IMG/VR virus record: IMGVR_UViG_3300042465_001145
Location: 1 to 39,424 of that record
DNA from: a virus
Length of the DNA: 39,424 nucleotides
Direction: 5' to 3' (one strand)
Shown one piece after another: positions 14,744 through 21,993 of this stretch. Each line of letters begins with the position of its first letter. The first letter of the stretch is position 1. The notes under the pieces are model-generated. The model searched no databases, had not been told where the DNA came from, and was given only the letters and a program-made list of their open reading frames with translations. The position numbers and the translations under genes are program-made.

Positions 14744-14759
14744 ATAGATAACTATCTAT
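14744..14759. promoter_or_regulatory. Palindromic operator, copy 6
   Basis: ATAGATA-AC-TATCTAT, directly before the TGGAG ribosome site of the gene at 14772. It lies in an 83-base gap with no other feature. Confidence 0.8.
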
Positions 14760-14771
14760 TTGGAGTTCAAA

Positions 14772-15005
14772 TTGCAAGAGAAACTGATGATTAATTTAGC
14801 TAAGGCTAACGCTGCCAAGAAGTCTGGGTACAAGCACAAGACACCCATTGACCACTGGCGTGAAGACCCTGAGAGCCTACGCAAGAGCATCAATGCCAAG
14901 TGCTATGACTGCTGTCATGGGGCTACTGACGAGGTGAAGCATTGTACTGTCACTGCCTGCCCTCTGTGGTTTGTTCGTCCATATCAGGAGAAGACTAATG
15001 GCTGA
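14772..15005 (+). CDS. Small zinc-binding protein
   Basis: A 77-residue protein with a basic N-terminal helix and a Cys cluster C44, C47, C48, C58, C63 (CYDCCHG...HCTVTACPLW) ending in a FVRPY motif, a pattern I recall in small phage zinc-binding proteins. TTG at 14772 is preferred because GGAG lies 6 bases upstream; ATG at 14787 is an alternative. It precedes the primase-helicase. Confidence 0.65.
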   Translation: MQEKLMINLAKANAAKKSGYKHKTPIDHWREDPESLRKSINAKCYDCCHGATDEVKHCTVTACPLWFVRPYQEKTNG

Positions 15006-15090
15006 CCTACGCCAAGCATTAGTGACCCCTGAAGTTACCCCTGAAGTCACCCCTGATGTTCATAAACATGAGGAGAAGACTAATGGCTGA
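14986..15090. repeat. 20-bp direct repeat over stop/ribosome site/start
   Basis: AGGAGAAGACTAATGGCTGA occurs at 14986-15005 and 15071-15090, 85 bases apart. Each copy holds a ribosome site, an ATG and a TGA. Between them lie short repeats encoding VTPEVTPEVTPDV. It looks like a recent tandem duplication at the start of the primase-helicase gene. Confidence 0.85.
14998..15090 (+). CDS. Possible 30-residue peptide
   Basis: A 30-codon frame with its own GGAG, containing VTPEVTPEVTPDV and ending in the same EKTNG as the upstream gene. Probably a by-product of the 20-bp duplication and possibly a translational relay into the primase-helicase gene, whose ATG overlaps its end. Confidence 0.25.
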   Translation: MADLRQALVTPEVTPEVTPDVHKHEEKTNG

Positions 15091-16663
15091 GCAACTCAAG
15101 GCACATCAACCATGCCCAGACTGTGGTAGTAGCGATGCGCTTACCTACTATGACTGGGGTAGCCTGTGCTTCAAGTGTGGTGAGAAGAAAGTAACTAAGA
15201 GCGATATGAAACCAAACCTAACCAAGGTTCAATCTAAGATGACTAACGTACATGACCTGACCTATGGCTCTGTGGTTGATCGAGGGCTAACTCGTGAGAC
15301 CTGTCAGACCTATGGCATAGGGGTGAAGGATAACTTCTATTACTTTCCCTACTACAATGGGGATGCTTTAGTTGCGTACAAGAAACGCAACACTGACGAT
15401 AAACGCTTTAGCATCGAGGGTTCGTGGCAACAAGGTGCTCTCTTTGGGCAGCAGTTATTTAACAAAGGGGGTAAGTATGTCACTATTTGCGAGGGAGAGT
15501 TTGACGCTGCGGCGGCGTATCAGATGCTGGGTTCTAAGTACCCTGTGGTTTCTGTTAGGAATGGTGCAGGTAATGCAGTACAGGATATCAAAGCGAACTA
15601 CGAATGGCTCGACTCATTCGAGAACATTGTCCTATGCTTTGACAGTGATGATGCAGGCAGAACTGCTGCTGCACAAGTTGCTGAGATCCTTGGAACTAAA
15701 GCCAAGATATTTAAAGGAACCAAAGACGTTAAGGATGCCTGTGAATACAACGGGCAAGGACAAGGGAAGGAATTCGTAGACCTATGGTGGAAGGCTGAGC
15801 GTTTCACGCCTGATGGTATCATCGATGGTGCTGGGTTGTGGGATTTGGTCAACCAACCAGTCGAGCTAGCTAAGGTTCAGTATCCTTTCTCTGGTCTGAA
15901 TGACCTGACCTATGGTGTGCGTGAGGGTGAGTTAGTTACAATCACTGCAGGATCTGGACTAGGTAAGTCTCAGTTCCTAAGAGAAATTGTTTATCATATC
16001 CTCAATAACAGCGAAGACAACATTGGGTTACTGTTCCTTGAAGAGTCTGTGAAGCGTACTGCTAAAAGCATCATGAGTTTAGCAGCCAATAAACCATTGC
16101 ACCTACCTGACACTGAGGCAACAGATGATGAACTTAAGTCTGCTTTTGACAGCACTTTGGGTACTGGACGTGTGTTTCTTTTTGATCACTTTGGGTCTAC
16201 TGCAATCGACAACATTATCAACAGAGTCCGCTTTATGGCTAAGGCTCTTGAGTGCAGGTTTATTTTCCTTGACCACGTGTCTATTGTGGTATCTGCACAG
16301 GACAATGGAGATGAACGTAAAGCTTTAGACGAGATCATGACCAAGCTTCGTATGATTGTACAAGAGACTGGAATTAGTTTATTCTGTGTCTCCCACCTTA
16401 AGCGTCCTGATGGTAAGGGTCATGAGGAAGGAGCAGCTACGTCCTTGTCTGCCTTGCGTGGGTCAGGTTCCATTGGTCAGTTGTCTGACATGGTGCTAGG
16501 TTTGGAGCGTAACGGACAGTCAGAGGATCTGAAGGAGCGACACACCACACGAGTCAGGGTTCTTAAGAATCGATTCAGTGGTCTGACTGGTCCTGCCTGT
16601 GCTTTGTACTATGACCGCATCACTGGGCGTATGACAGAGACACACGAAGACAAAGAACTGTGA
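15083..16663 (+). CDS. T7-like primase-helicase
   Basis: A 526-residue bifunctional replication protein related to T7 gp4. The zinc-binding primase domain has C11, C14, C29 and C32. The Toprim core has ICEGEFDAA and LCFDSDDAGR. The RecA/DnaB-type helicase domain has Walker A near residue 290 (GSGLGKS), FLEESVKR, Walker B (FIFLDH) and a sensor region FCVSHLKRP. ATG at 15083 with GAGGAG is chosen so that the zinc domain is intact; an upstream in-frame TTG is unlikely. It unwinds the fork and primes lagging-strand synthesis. Confidence 0.95.
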   Translation: MAEQLKAHQPCPDCGSSDALTYYDWGSLCFKCGEKKVTKSDMKPNLTKVQSKMTNVHDLTYGSVVDRGLTRETCQTYGIGVKDNFYYFPYYNGDALVAYKKRNTDDKRFSIEGSWQQGALFGQQLFNKGGKYVTICEGEFDAAAAYQMLGSKYPVVSVRNGAGNAVQDIKANYEWLDSFENIVLCFDSDDAGRTAAAQVAEILGTKAKIFKGTKDVKDACEYNGQGQGKEFVDLWWKAERFTPDGIIDGAGLWDLVNQPVELAKVQYPFSGLNDLTYGVREGELVTITAGSGLGKSQFLREIVYHILNNSEDNIGLLFLEESVKRTAKSIMSLAANKPLHLPDTEATDDELKSAFDSTLGTGRVFLFDHFGSTAIDNIINRVRFMAKALECRFIFLDHVSIVVSAQDNGDERKALDEIMTKLRMIVQETGISLFCVSHLKRPDGKGHEEGAATSLSALRGSGSIGQLSDMVLGLERNGQSEDLKERHTTRVRVLKNRFSGLTGPACALYYDRITGRMTETHEDKEL

Positions 16664-16675
16664 TATAATATTAGG

Positions 16676-18334
16676 ATGAGAATCGCACTTGATATTGAAA
16701 CTAATCTTAGGCACGACACTATTTGGTGTTGCTGTACTTATAATCTTGACACTAAGGAAGTGATGGTATGGACAGAGTCACAAAGCTTTCAAGAGTTTAT
16801 CAAGAAAGCCACGTTGATAGTAGGACACAACGGGATCAGCTTCGACTTTCCAGTATTGAACAAGGTCTGGAGGACTACGATTCAGATGAATCAAGTTCGG
16901 GACACACTGGTTATGTCAAGACTGTCAAACCCTACAAGGGACGGGGGACACAGCCTAGCAAATCTAGCAAGGCTCGTAAGCCGAACCAAGAAGGAGTACG
17001 AAGATTTCGAGGTCGGCCTAACTCCTGAGATGATTGAGTACTGTAAGGAAGATGTAACAATCTGTGGTGAGTTGTACAATTATTTGAAGAAGGAACTACG
17101 TGACTTCTCTGAGCAGTCAGTCGAACTTGAGCACAAGGTTCAGTGGATTGTAACAGGCCAAGAGAAGCGTGGGTTTAGGTTAGACGTAGCTAAGGCTATG
17201 GGTTTGGTAGGTGACTGGGAACGTAGGCTTTGCGAGATAGAACATGAACTCCAAATCATCTTCCCACCCATCATCACCCAAAGAGTTAGCGACAAGACAG
17301 GCAAGCAGTTAAAGGATGATGTTGAGGTATTCAATCCGGGTTCTCGTCAGCAGATTGCTAAGCGTCTGATGAGCAAGGGCTGGAAACCCAACAAGCATAC
17401 CGAGAAAGGAGCAGTGATAGTAGATGAATCAGTCTTGGATGGAGTTGATATACCAGAAGCAAAGCTTATTGCCGAGTACCTACTCATTCAAAAACGGGTG
17501 GCTCAGGTTAAGTCGTGGCTTACTGCTGTATCTGAAGACGGACGGGTTCACGGTAAGGTCATCACCAACGGAGCAGTCACGGGAAGAATGACACATCACA
17601 GTCCTAACATGGCACAGGTTCCTAGCAGTAGTAGTCCTTGGGGACACGAGTGCAGGGATTGTTGGACAGTAATAGATAACTATCTATTGGTAGGCGCAGA
17701 CGCTAGTGCCTTAGAACTTAGGATGCTTGCTCATTACATGAAAGATCAGGAGTATGTCAAGACTGTTACAGAAGGATCGCAAGAGTTGGGAACTGATGTC
17801 CACACGAAAAACCAGAGGGCTGCAGGTCTTGCTACAAGGGCGCAGGCCAAGACTTTTATCTATGCCTTGCTCTATGGTGCAGGGCCTGCCAAAATCGGGG
17901 CGATTGTTGGTGGTGGATTTAAAGAAGGCAAAGACCTCACGAGTTCTTTTCTTCGGAACACGCCAAGCTTACAAAAGCTTAGGACCAAGGTTGAAAACCT
18001 ATCAGCGGGAGGGACGATTGAAGGTCTTGATGGACGCAGGTTACAGATCCGTTCCCAGCACAGCGCACTCAACACATTGCTTCAGAGTGCTGGTGCAATA
18101 GTAATGAAGCAGGCTCTTGTCCTGTTGGATGAGAAACTTAGGAAGACCCAACTTGACGCACACTTCGTAGCCAATGTGCATGACGAGTGGCAGATAGAAT
18201 GCCTTGAGGATGAGGCAGATATGGTAGGCATCCTCGCAGTACAGAGTATCAGGGAAGCGGGTAAAGTATTGAAGTTACGATGCCCTTTGGACGGTGAGTA
18301 TAAGAAAGGAAAAACATGGGCAAACACCCACTAG
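16676..18334 (+). CDS. T7-like family A DNA polymerase
   Basis: A 552-residue replicative polymerase, shorter than T7 gp5 (704). The 3'-5' exonuclease has D6 and E8 (LDIETN), HNGISFDFPVL and YCKEDV. The polymerase domain has motif A with D342 (GADASALELR), motif B with RAQAKTFIYALLYGAG and motif C with D503 (VHDEW). The missing length probably reflects a compact thumb lacking the T7 thioredoxin-binding loop (inference). A TATAAT lies just 7 bases before the ATG. The coding region contains operator copy 7. Confidence 0.95.
   Translation: MRIALDIETNLRHDTIWCCCTYNLDTKEVMVWTESQSFQEFIKKATLIVGHNGISFDFPVLNKVWRTTIQMNQVRDTLVMSRLSNPTRDGGHSLANLARLVSRTKKEYEDFEVGLTPEMIEYCKEDVTICGELYNYLKKELRDFSEQSVELEHKVQWIVTGQEKRGFRLDVAKAMGLVGDWERRLCEIEHELQIIFPPIITQRVSDKTGKQLKDDVEVFNPGSRQQIAKRLMSKGWKPNKHTEKGAVIVDESVLDGVDIPEAKLIAEYLLIQKRVAQVKSWLTAVSEDGRVHGKVITNGAVTGRMTHHSPNMAQVPSSSSPWGHECRDCWTVIDNYLLVGADASALELRMLAHYMKDQEYVKTVTEGSQELGTDVHTKNQRAAGLATRAQAKTFIYALLYGAGPAKIGAIVGGGFKEGKDLTSSFLRNTPSLQKLRTKVENLSAGGTIEGLDGRRLQIRSQHSALNTLLQSAGAIVMKQALVLLDEKLRKTQLDAHFVANVHDEWQIECLEDEADMVGILAVQSIREAGKVLKLRCPLDGEYKKGKTWANTH
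17671..17688. promoter_or_regulatory. Palindromic operator, copy 7 (in polymerase gene)
   Basis: AATAGATA-AC-TATCTATT, perfect 8-bp arms, encoding part of VIDNYLLV just before polymerase motif A. Confidence 0.7.
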
Positions 18335-18519
18335 ATAAGACAGATGATTTCTGGGAAGGGATGGAAGATGTTGTCCTCCTTTGTATACGCAAGGATAAGA
18401 CTGTCCACATGAAGACATCGATAAGGGACATGGATGAACTACAGTCTGTCTTCAGTACTGCCCTGATGATGGCAACATTTCATAAGGTGAAACAGGAGGA
18501 TATTGACAAACTACACTGA
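18316..18519 (+). CDS. Small hypothetical protein
   Basis: A 67-residue protein (DDFWEGMEDVVLLCIRKDKTVHMKTS; C-terminal helical part). AAAGGA before ATG. It overlaps the polymerase end by 19 bases. Family unknown; possibly a replication accessory by position. Confidence 0.6.
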   Translation: MGKHPLDKTDDFWEGMEDVVLLCIRKDKTVHMKTSIRDMDELQSVFSTALMMATFHKVKQEDIDKLH

Positions 18520-18530
18520 TGTGCTATAAT
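18503..18530 (+). promoter_or_regulatory. Sigma70-type promoter for ssDNA-binding protein
   Basis: TTGACA, 16-base spacer ending GTGC, TATAAT. Both hexamers match consensus. The -10 follows the upstream stop codon and gives a leader of about 42 bases before the gene at 18580, a protein needed in large amounts. Confidence 0.85.
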
Positions 18531-18579
18531 ATTATGGTAGCTGTAACTTTTAACTTAACTTGTTCAGGAGAACATTATT

Positions 18580-18978
18580 ATGGATTTGAAACCTCTTAAG
18601 ATTGAAGCTGATATTATGTGGGCATTTCTTGATACCCCTAACCAGATGTCGGGTAAGTATCAGGTAGACCTATGCAACCTCTCCAAGCCTGCTATCAAGG
18701 CACTGGAAGAAGTTGGTATCTCAGTTCGCAATAAAGAAGAAAAAGGTTTTTTCATTACTGCTAAGTCTAAAAACTATCCTATCACCACTGTTGATGCAGA
18801 AGGTAACAGGGTCACTTGCAAGGTAGCCAATGGATCACGAGGCGTTGCCCTCATCAAGCCGTTTGCTTACAACATGAACGGTAAGAGTGGCGTTAGTGCT
18901 GGTATTAACAAACTGACTGTCACCAAACTTATCGAGTACGTTGGTGCAGACGCTGACTCTAATGATGATGCTCTGTAA
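18580..18978 (+). CDS. Single-stranded DNA-binding protein
   Basis: A 132-residue protein resembling podoviral gp2.5-type ssDNA-binding proteins: OB-fold-like beta-rich core (KGFFITAKSKNYPITTVDAEG, VANGSRGVALIKPF) and an acidic C-terminal tail (GADADSNDDAL) as used by such proteins to contact polymerase and helicase. It has its own promoter and lies between polymerase and exonuclease. Confidence 0.8.
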   Translation: MDLKPLKIEADIMWAFLDTPNQMSGKYQVDLCNLSKPAIKALEEVGISVRNKEEKGFFITAKSKNYPITTVDAEGNRVTCKVANGSRGVALIKPFAYNMNGKSGVSAGINKLTVTKLIEYVGADADSNDDAL

Positions 18979-18979
18979 A

Positions 18980-18993
18980 TAGATAACTATCTA
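18980..18993. promoter_or_regulatory. Palindromic operator, copy 8
   Basis: TAGATA-AC-TATCTA directly after the ssDNA-binding protein gene, running into AAAGGA before the ATG at 19005. The arms stop at 6 bp in this copy. Confidence 0.75.
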
Positions 18994-19004
18994 AAGGATA
19001 TAAT

Positions 19005-19238
19005 ATGACAGCAAAGAAAGTAACATCCCCGTCACCTAAGTTTAACTTCAAGGTGTCACCTGTAGAGTCTGTGTTCGAGGTAGAAGTTGATGGTCTTAAC
19101 CAAACACTATGGGGTTCAGACTTCTTCAAGTTCTCTGTGTCATCTGATGGTTCTGTAACTATCAACGACAACGAGTTCTCCAGTAAGAAGCAAGCAGCAC
19201 AGGCACTCGAAGCTATGGCTGCGTTTCTGAAGAAGTAA
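19005..19238 (+). CDS. Hypothetical protein
   Basis: A 77-residue beta-rich protein with a C-terminal helix (KKQAAQALEAMAAFLKK). AAAGGA before ATG; stop overlaps the exonuclease start (TAATG). Family unknown; a replication accessory by position. Confidence 0.6.
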   Translation: MTAKKVTSPSPKFNFKVSPVESVFEVEVDGLNQTLWGSDFFKFSVSSDGSVTINDNEFSSKKQAAQALEAMAAFLKK

Positions 19239-19942
19239 TGTTAGCACTCATCGATGCCGACATCGTCACTTACAGAATTGGATTCGCTTCCGAAGATGTT
19301 AATGACAAACTGTGCTTGGCACGATGTGCTGAGTTTATGGAAGAGCTAGTGATGAAGCCTTGGGTAGGAGACTACCAAGGTTATCTCACTGGTTCTGACA
19401 ACTACCGAAAGGACATCGCAGTAACAGCACCATACAAAGGTAATCGAGTTGGTACTAAGCCTAAACATTATGGTTTGATTCGAGAGTATCTTGAGAAAGC
19501 ATGGGGCTGTGAAGTAGTAAACGGACAAGAAGCTGATGACGCTATTGGTATCAAGGCTTATGAGATTGGAGACATTGAGGAATATATAATCATGTCTATC
19601 GACAAAGACCTTGATATGATTCGTGGTTGGCACTACAACTTTATTAAGGATACGAAGTACCTGATCGATGACCAACAAGCTATCAAACATTTCTATACGC
19701 AACTACTGACTGGCGATAGGGTTGATAATATTATAGGTCTAAAAGGAATAGGTCCAAAGAAGGCGGCAAAGATTCTAGAGGACTGTGTTACCGAAGCCGA
19801 TATGTACACCGCAGTATTAGAAGCATACGACAACGATGAAACTAGAGTCTTGGAGAATGGACAATTGTTATGGATACGAAGAAACGAAAACCAGATTTGG
19901 TCACCTGCCCTTTGCAGTACATCCAATGGGTTGACGCAGTAG
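19238..19942 (+). CDS. 5'-3' exonuclease (T7 gp6-like, FEN family)
   Basis: A 234-residue PIN/FEN-type nuclease. Acidic metal-binding residues lie in LIDADIV at the N-terminus, GQEADDAIG and SIDKDLDMI; a helix-hairpin-helix DNA-binding motif follows (GDRVDNIIGLKGIGPKKAAKIL). It removes RNA primers and degrades host DNA in T7-like phages. Start overlaps the previous stop as TAATG; the end overlaps the next frame. Confidence 0.9.
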   Translation: MLALIDADIVTYRIGFASEDVNDKLCLARCAEFMEELVMKPWVGDYQGYLTGSDNYRKDIAVTAPYKGNRVGTKPKHYGLIREYLEKAWGCEVVNGQEADDAIGIKAYEIGDIEEYIIMSIDKDLDMIRGWHYNFIKDTKYLIDDQQAIKHFYTQLLTGDRVDNIIGLKGIGPKKAAKILEDCVTEADMYTAVLEAYDNDETRVLENGQLLWIRRNENQIWSPALCSTSNGLTQ

Positions 19943-20226
19943 CAGATGTTGAGTGGCAAGAAGATGTTAAAGCAGAAGTTCACCTTTGTCACAGCATTGG
20001 CTGGATTATTGATGAGACAGATGACGCACTATGCATCGCTAATACAGTCTCTATGGACAACAGCAATGCCCGTATGCATCTACCTAAGCAGTGGATTAAA
20101 GTAAGAAAGGATGTAACACTTGAAACCGAGCAGCGCCAAGTCCAAAGGAAGACACCTGCAAAAGTGGGTAAGAGATCTAATACTAGCCAAGTTCAATCTG
20201 GAGCCAGACGATGTTCGCTCAGTTAG
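19870..20226 (+). CDS. Hypothetical protein (start uncertain)
   Basis: A 118-residue protein whose central part (IQWVDAVADVEWQEDVKAEVHLCHSIGWIIDE) looks like a conserved small phage domain. The ATG at 19870 lies within the exonuclease gene with poor ribosome-site spacing, so an in-frame TTG nearer 19912 may be the true start. Its last 107 bases overlap the nuclease gene that follows, and that C-terminal segment is low-complexity and basic. Confidence 0.6.
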   Translation: MDTKKRKPDLVTCPLQYIQWVDAVADVEWQEDVKAEVHLCHSIGWIIDETDDALCIANTVSMDNSNARMHLPKQWIKVRKDVTLETEQRQVQRKTPAKVGKRSNTSQVQSGARRCSLS

Positions 20227-20461
20227 TATGGGCGTGTCAGGGGAGGATCTGTTACTCAGTCCAGCAGCCAGACGGGTCTTGCCAATTAGTTTGGAATGCA
20301 AGTCCAGAGCAGCTATCTCAGTATACGGTTATTACGAACAAGCTAGAGGAAACGCAGGAGGATACGAACCTGTTTGCATCATCAAACAAAACAGAGATAA
20401 GCCCTTGGCTGTGGTAGATGCAGAGTATTTCTTTAACCTATTAAGGAGTAAGTATGAGTAA
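20120..20461 (+). CDS. PDDEXK-type nuclease / resolvase candidate
   Basis: A 113-residue protein. KGRHLQKWVRDLIL at the N-terminus, then a GED-(x)n-ECK core (SGEDLLLSPAARR, SLECKS), then YYEQARGNAGGYEPVCIIKQNRDKPLAVV: the D...ExK arrangement of small PDDEXK nucleases that resolve branched DNA. TTG start with AAAGGA 8 bases upstream. It would fill the role of T7 endonuclease I in this gene order. Confidence 0.75.
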   Translation: MKPSSAKSKGRHLQKWVRDLILAKFNLEPDDVRSVSMGVSGEDLLLSPAARRVLPISLECKSRAAISVYGYYEQARGNAGGYEPVCIIKQNRDKPLAVVDAEYFFNLLRSKYE

Positions 20462-20759
20462 AGTTTATCGATTCATTTATGATTCTGAGTTTCAAGAAGG
20501 AGAGCCTACAGAATATCCAGAGGCTTCTACTGTCAAGGTTCGTCACTACTTTGCAGACTTCGTTGCATGGCCCAAGATACTCTATGAGTTCTGTAAGTTC
20601 TTAGAGACCTCTGGTTACAGCGGCGTGATGGAGCGTGTTGTCATCAAAGACCCTTATGGTATGGAGACTGATGGTTTGTTTGAGACCATTGGCCCAGAGC
20701 AGTACATCGCTACTGTTAAAGTAGAACCATTAGACAACGAAGACAAGGACGCACAATGA
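20454..20759 (+). CDS. Hypothetical protein
   Basis: A 101-residue acidic protein (KVRHYFADFVAWPKILYEFCKFLETSGY). AAGGAG before ATG; short overlaps on both sides place it in the replication operon. Family unknown. Confidence 0.65.
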   Translation: MSKVYRFIYDSEFQEGEPTEYPEASTVKVRHYFADFVAWPKILYEFCKFLETSGYSGVMERVVIKDPYGMETDGLFETIGPEQYIATVKVEPLDNEDKDAQ

Positions 20760-21523
20760 CTGTTCATGCCATAATCCCTGACTGCCAAGTTAAGGACGGT
20801 GTTGATCTTAGTTATCTGACATGGGTAGGTAAGTACCTAGCAGAGAAGAAGCCTGATGTGATTGTACAAATTGGTGACTTTGCTGATATGCCTAGCCTGT
20901 CGAGCTACGATGTAGGCCGTAAGTGTTTTGAAGGCAGACGCTACAAGACTGACATCGATGTTACTAACAAAGCAATGGAGATGTTGCTAGCACCAATCAA
21001 GGAATACAATGAACGAGCAAAGCGGAACAAGGAGAAACAATACAAACCAAGAATGGTACTCACTCTTGGAAATCATGAAGAAAGAATTTCCAGAGCTATC
21101 GAAGGAGACCCTAAACTGGATGGAACTATTGGTCTCAGCGACCTTAACTACGAACATTGTGGTTGGGAAGTTATACCGTACCTTGAACCTATTGTCATTG
21201 ATGGTGTTGTGTATGCTCATTATTTTACTTCTGGCGTTATGGGGCGTGCTGTAACTTCTGCTGCTGCACTGCTGTCTAAGAAGCATATGTCTGCAGTGAT
21301 GGGCCATGTGCAGAACAGACAGATAGCTTATGCTAATCGTGCTGATGGTTCACAGATCACTGGCCTGTTCAGTGGCTGCTGCTACCTGCATGACGAGGAC
21401 TATCTAGGTAGCCAAGGTAACAAGTACTGGCGTGGTATCTGGATGTTGCATGAGGTTAACAACGGTAGCTTTGATGAGATGCCAGTTAGTCTTAACTACT
21501 TAAGGAAGAAGTATGAGCATTGA
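20756..21523 (+). CDS. Metallophosphoesterase
   Basis: A 255-residue calcineurin-like phosphoesterase. Metal-binding motifs in order: D9 (IIPDCQ), G40-D41 (IGDFAD), GNHE at 105-108, AHYF and GHVQNRQ. The C-terminal YLGSQGNKYWRGIWMLHEV is typical of phage members. Possible substrates are nucleotides, 2',3'-cyclic ends or DNA ends; not predictable from sequence. ATGA overlap upstream. Confidence 0.88.
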   Translation: MTVHAIIPDCQVKDGVDLSYLTWVGKYLAEKKPDVIVQIGDFADMPSLSSYDVGRKCFEGRRYKTDIDVTNKAMEMLLAPIKEYNERAKRNKEKQYKPRMVLTLGNHEERISRAIEGDPKLDGTIGLSDLNYEHCGWEVIPYLEPIVIDGVVYAHYFTSGVMGRAVTSAAALLSKKHMSAVMGHVQNRQIAYANRADGSQITGLFSGCCYLHDEDYLGSQGNKYWRGIWMLHEVNNGSFDEMPVSLNYLRKKYEH

Positions 21524-21815
21524 TAACGCAACACCTAATGACTGGTATGTAGCCTATCATAATAACAAGGATGTTAAAACACTAGGCGAGTACATCAAGT
21601 CTAAGCAGATTGGAGGAGATCATTACAAGTCTAACATCGAACCTTGGGATGTGTTCCTTGACTGGGGCTTAGACCCTTGGGCGTGTAACGTAATCAAGTA
21701 TGTAGCTCGTCATCGCAAGAAGGCAGGCAAGCAAGACCTTGAGAAGGCCAAACATTATCTTGAGTTCTTAATAGAAAATTATGATAAAGTTGGTGACAAG
21801 TACTACAAGGTGTGA
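21513..21815 (+). CDS. DUF3310 protein
   Basis: A 100-residue protein with the DUF3310 signature: GGDHYKS, DVFLDWGLDPWACNVIKYVARHRKKAGKQDLEKAKHYLEFLI. Common in phages near nucleotide-metabolism genes; some relatives are described as nucleotide kinases, but activity is not established here. It overlaps the phosphoesterase gene by 11 bases and precedes the reductase. Confidence 0.88.
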   Translation: MSIDNATPNDWYVAYHNNKDVKTLGEYIKSKQIGGDHYKSNIEPWDVFLDWGLDPWACNVIKYVARHRKKAGKQDLEKAKHYLEFLIENYDKVGDKYYKV

Positions 21816-21821
21816 TATAAT
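21793..21821 (+). promoter_or_regulatory. Possible promoter before reductase
   Basis: GTGACA, 17-base spacer, TATAAT. The -10 is 2 bases before the ATG at 21824, so a transcript from here would start within that small gene and serve the reductase gene at 21994. Confidence 0.5.
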
Positions 21822-21823
21822 AT

Positions 21824-21988
21824 ATGACCCTAACATTAGAAGAGATCAAGGAAAGACTTAAGAGATGGGATGAGATAACATTAGTTGAAGAACTAGCGTT
21901 AAGGTCTGAGGATATAGTAGAAAGATTTGACGATATAATAGAAGACCAAGCAGACAGATTACAAAACTTAGTTAACTGGGAAGAATAA
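21824..21988 (+). CDS. Small acidic coiled-coil protein
   Basis: A 54-residue acidic helical protein (LEEIKERLKRWDEITLVEELAL; EDIVERFDDIIEDQADRL). It fills the gap before the reductase gene. Small proteins of this form recur in phages as I recall; function unknown. Confidence 0.65.
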   Translation: MTLTLEEIKERLKRWDEITLVEELALRSEDIVERFDDIIEDQADRLQNLVNWEE

Positions 21989-21993
21989 AATAT

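Noticed and set aside
20807-20818. Ninth operator-like site (TTAGTTATCTGA)
   Set aside because: Only the right half matches; the left arm TAGATA is absent.
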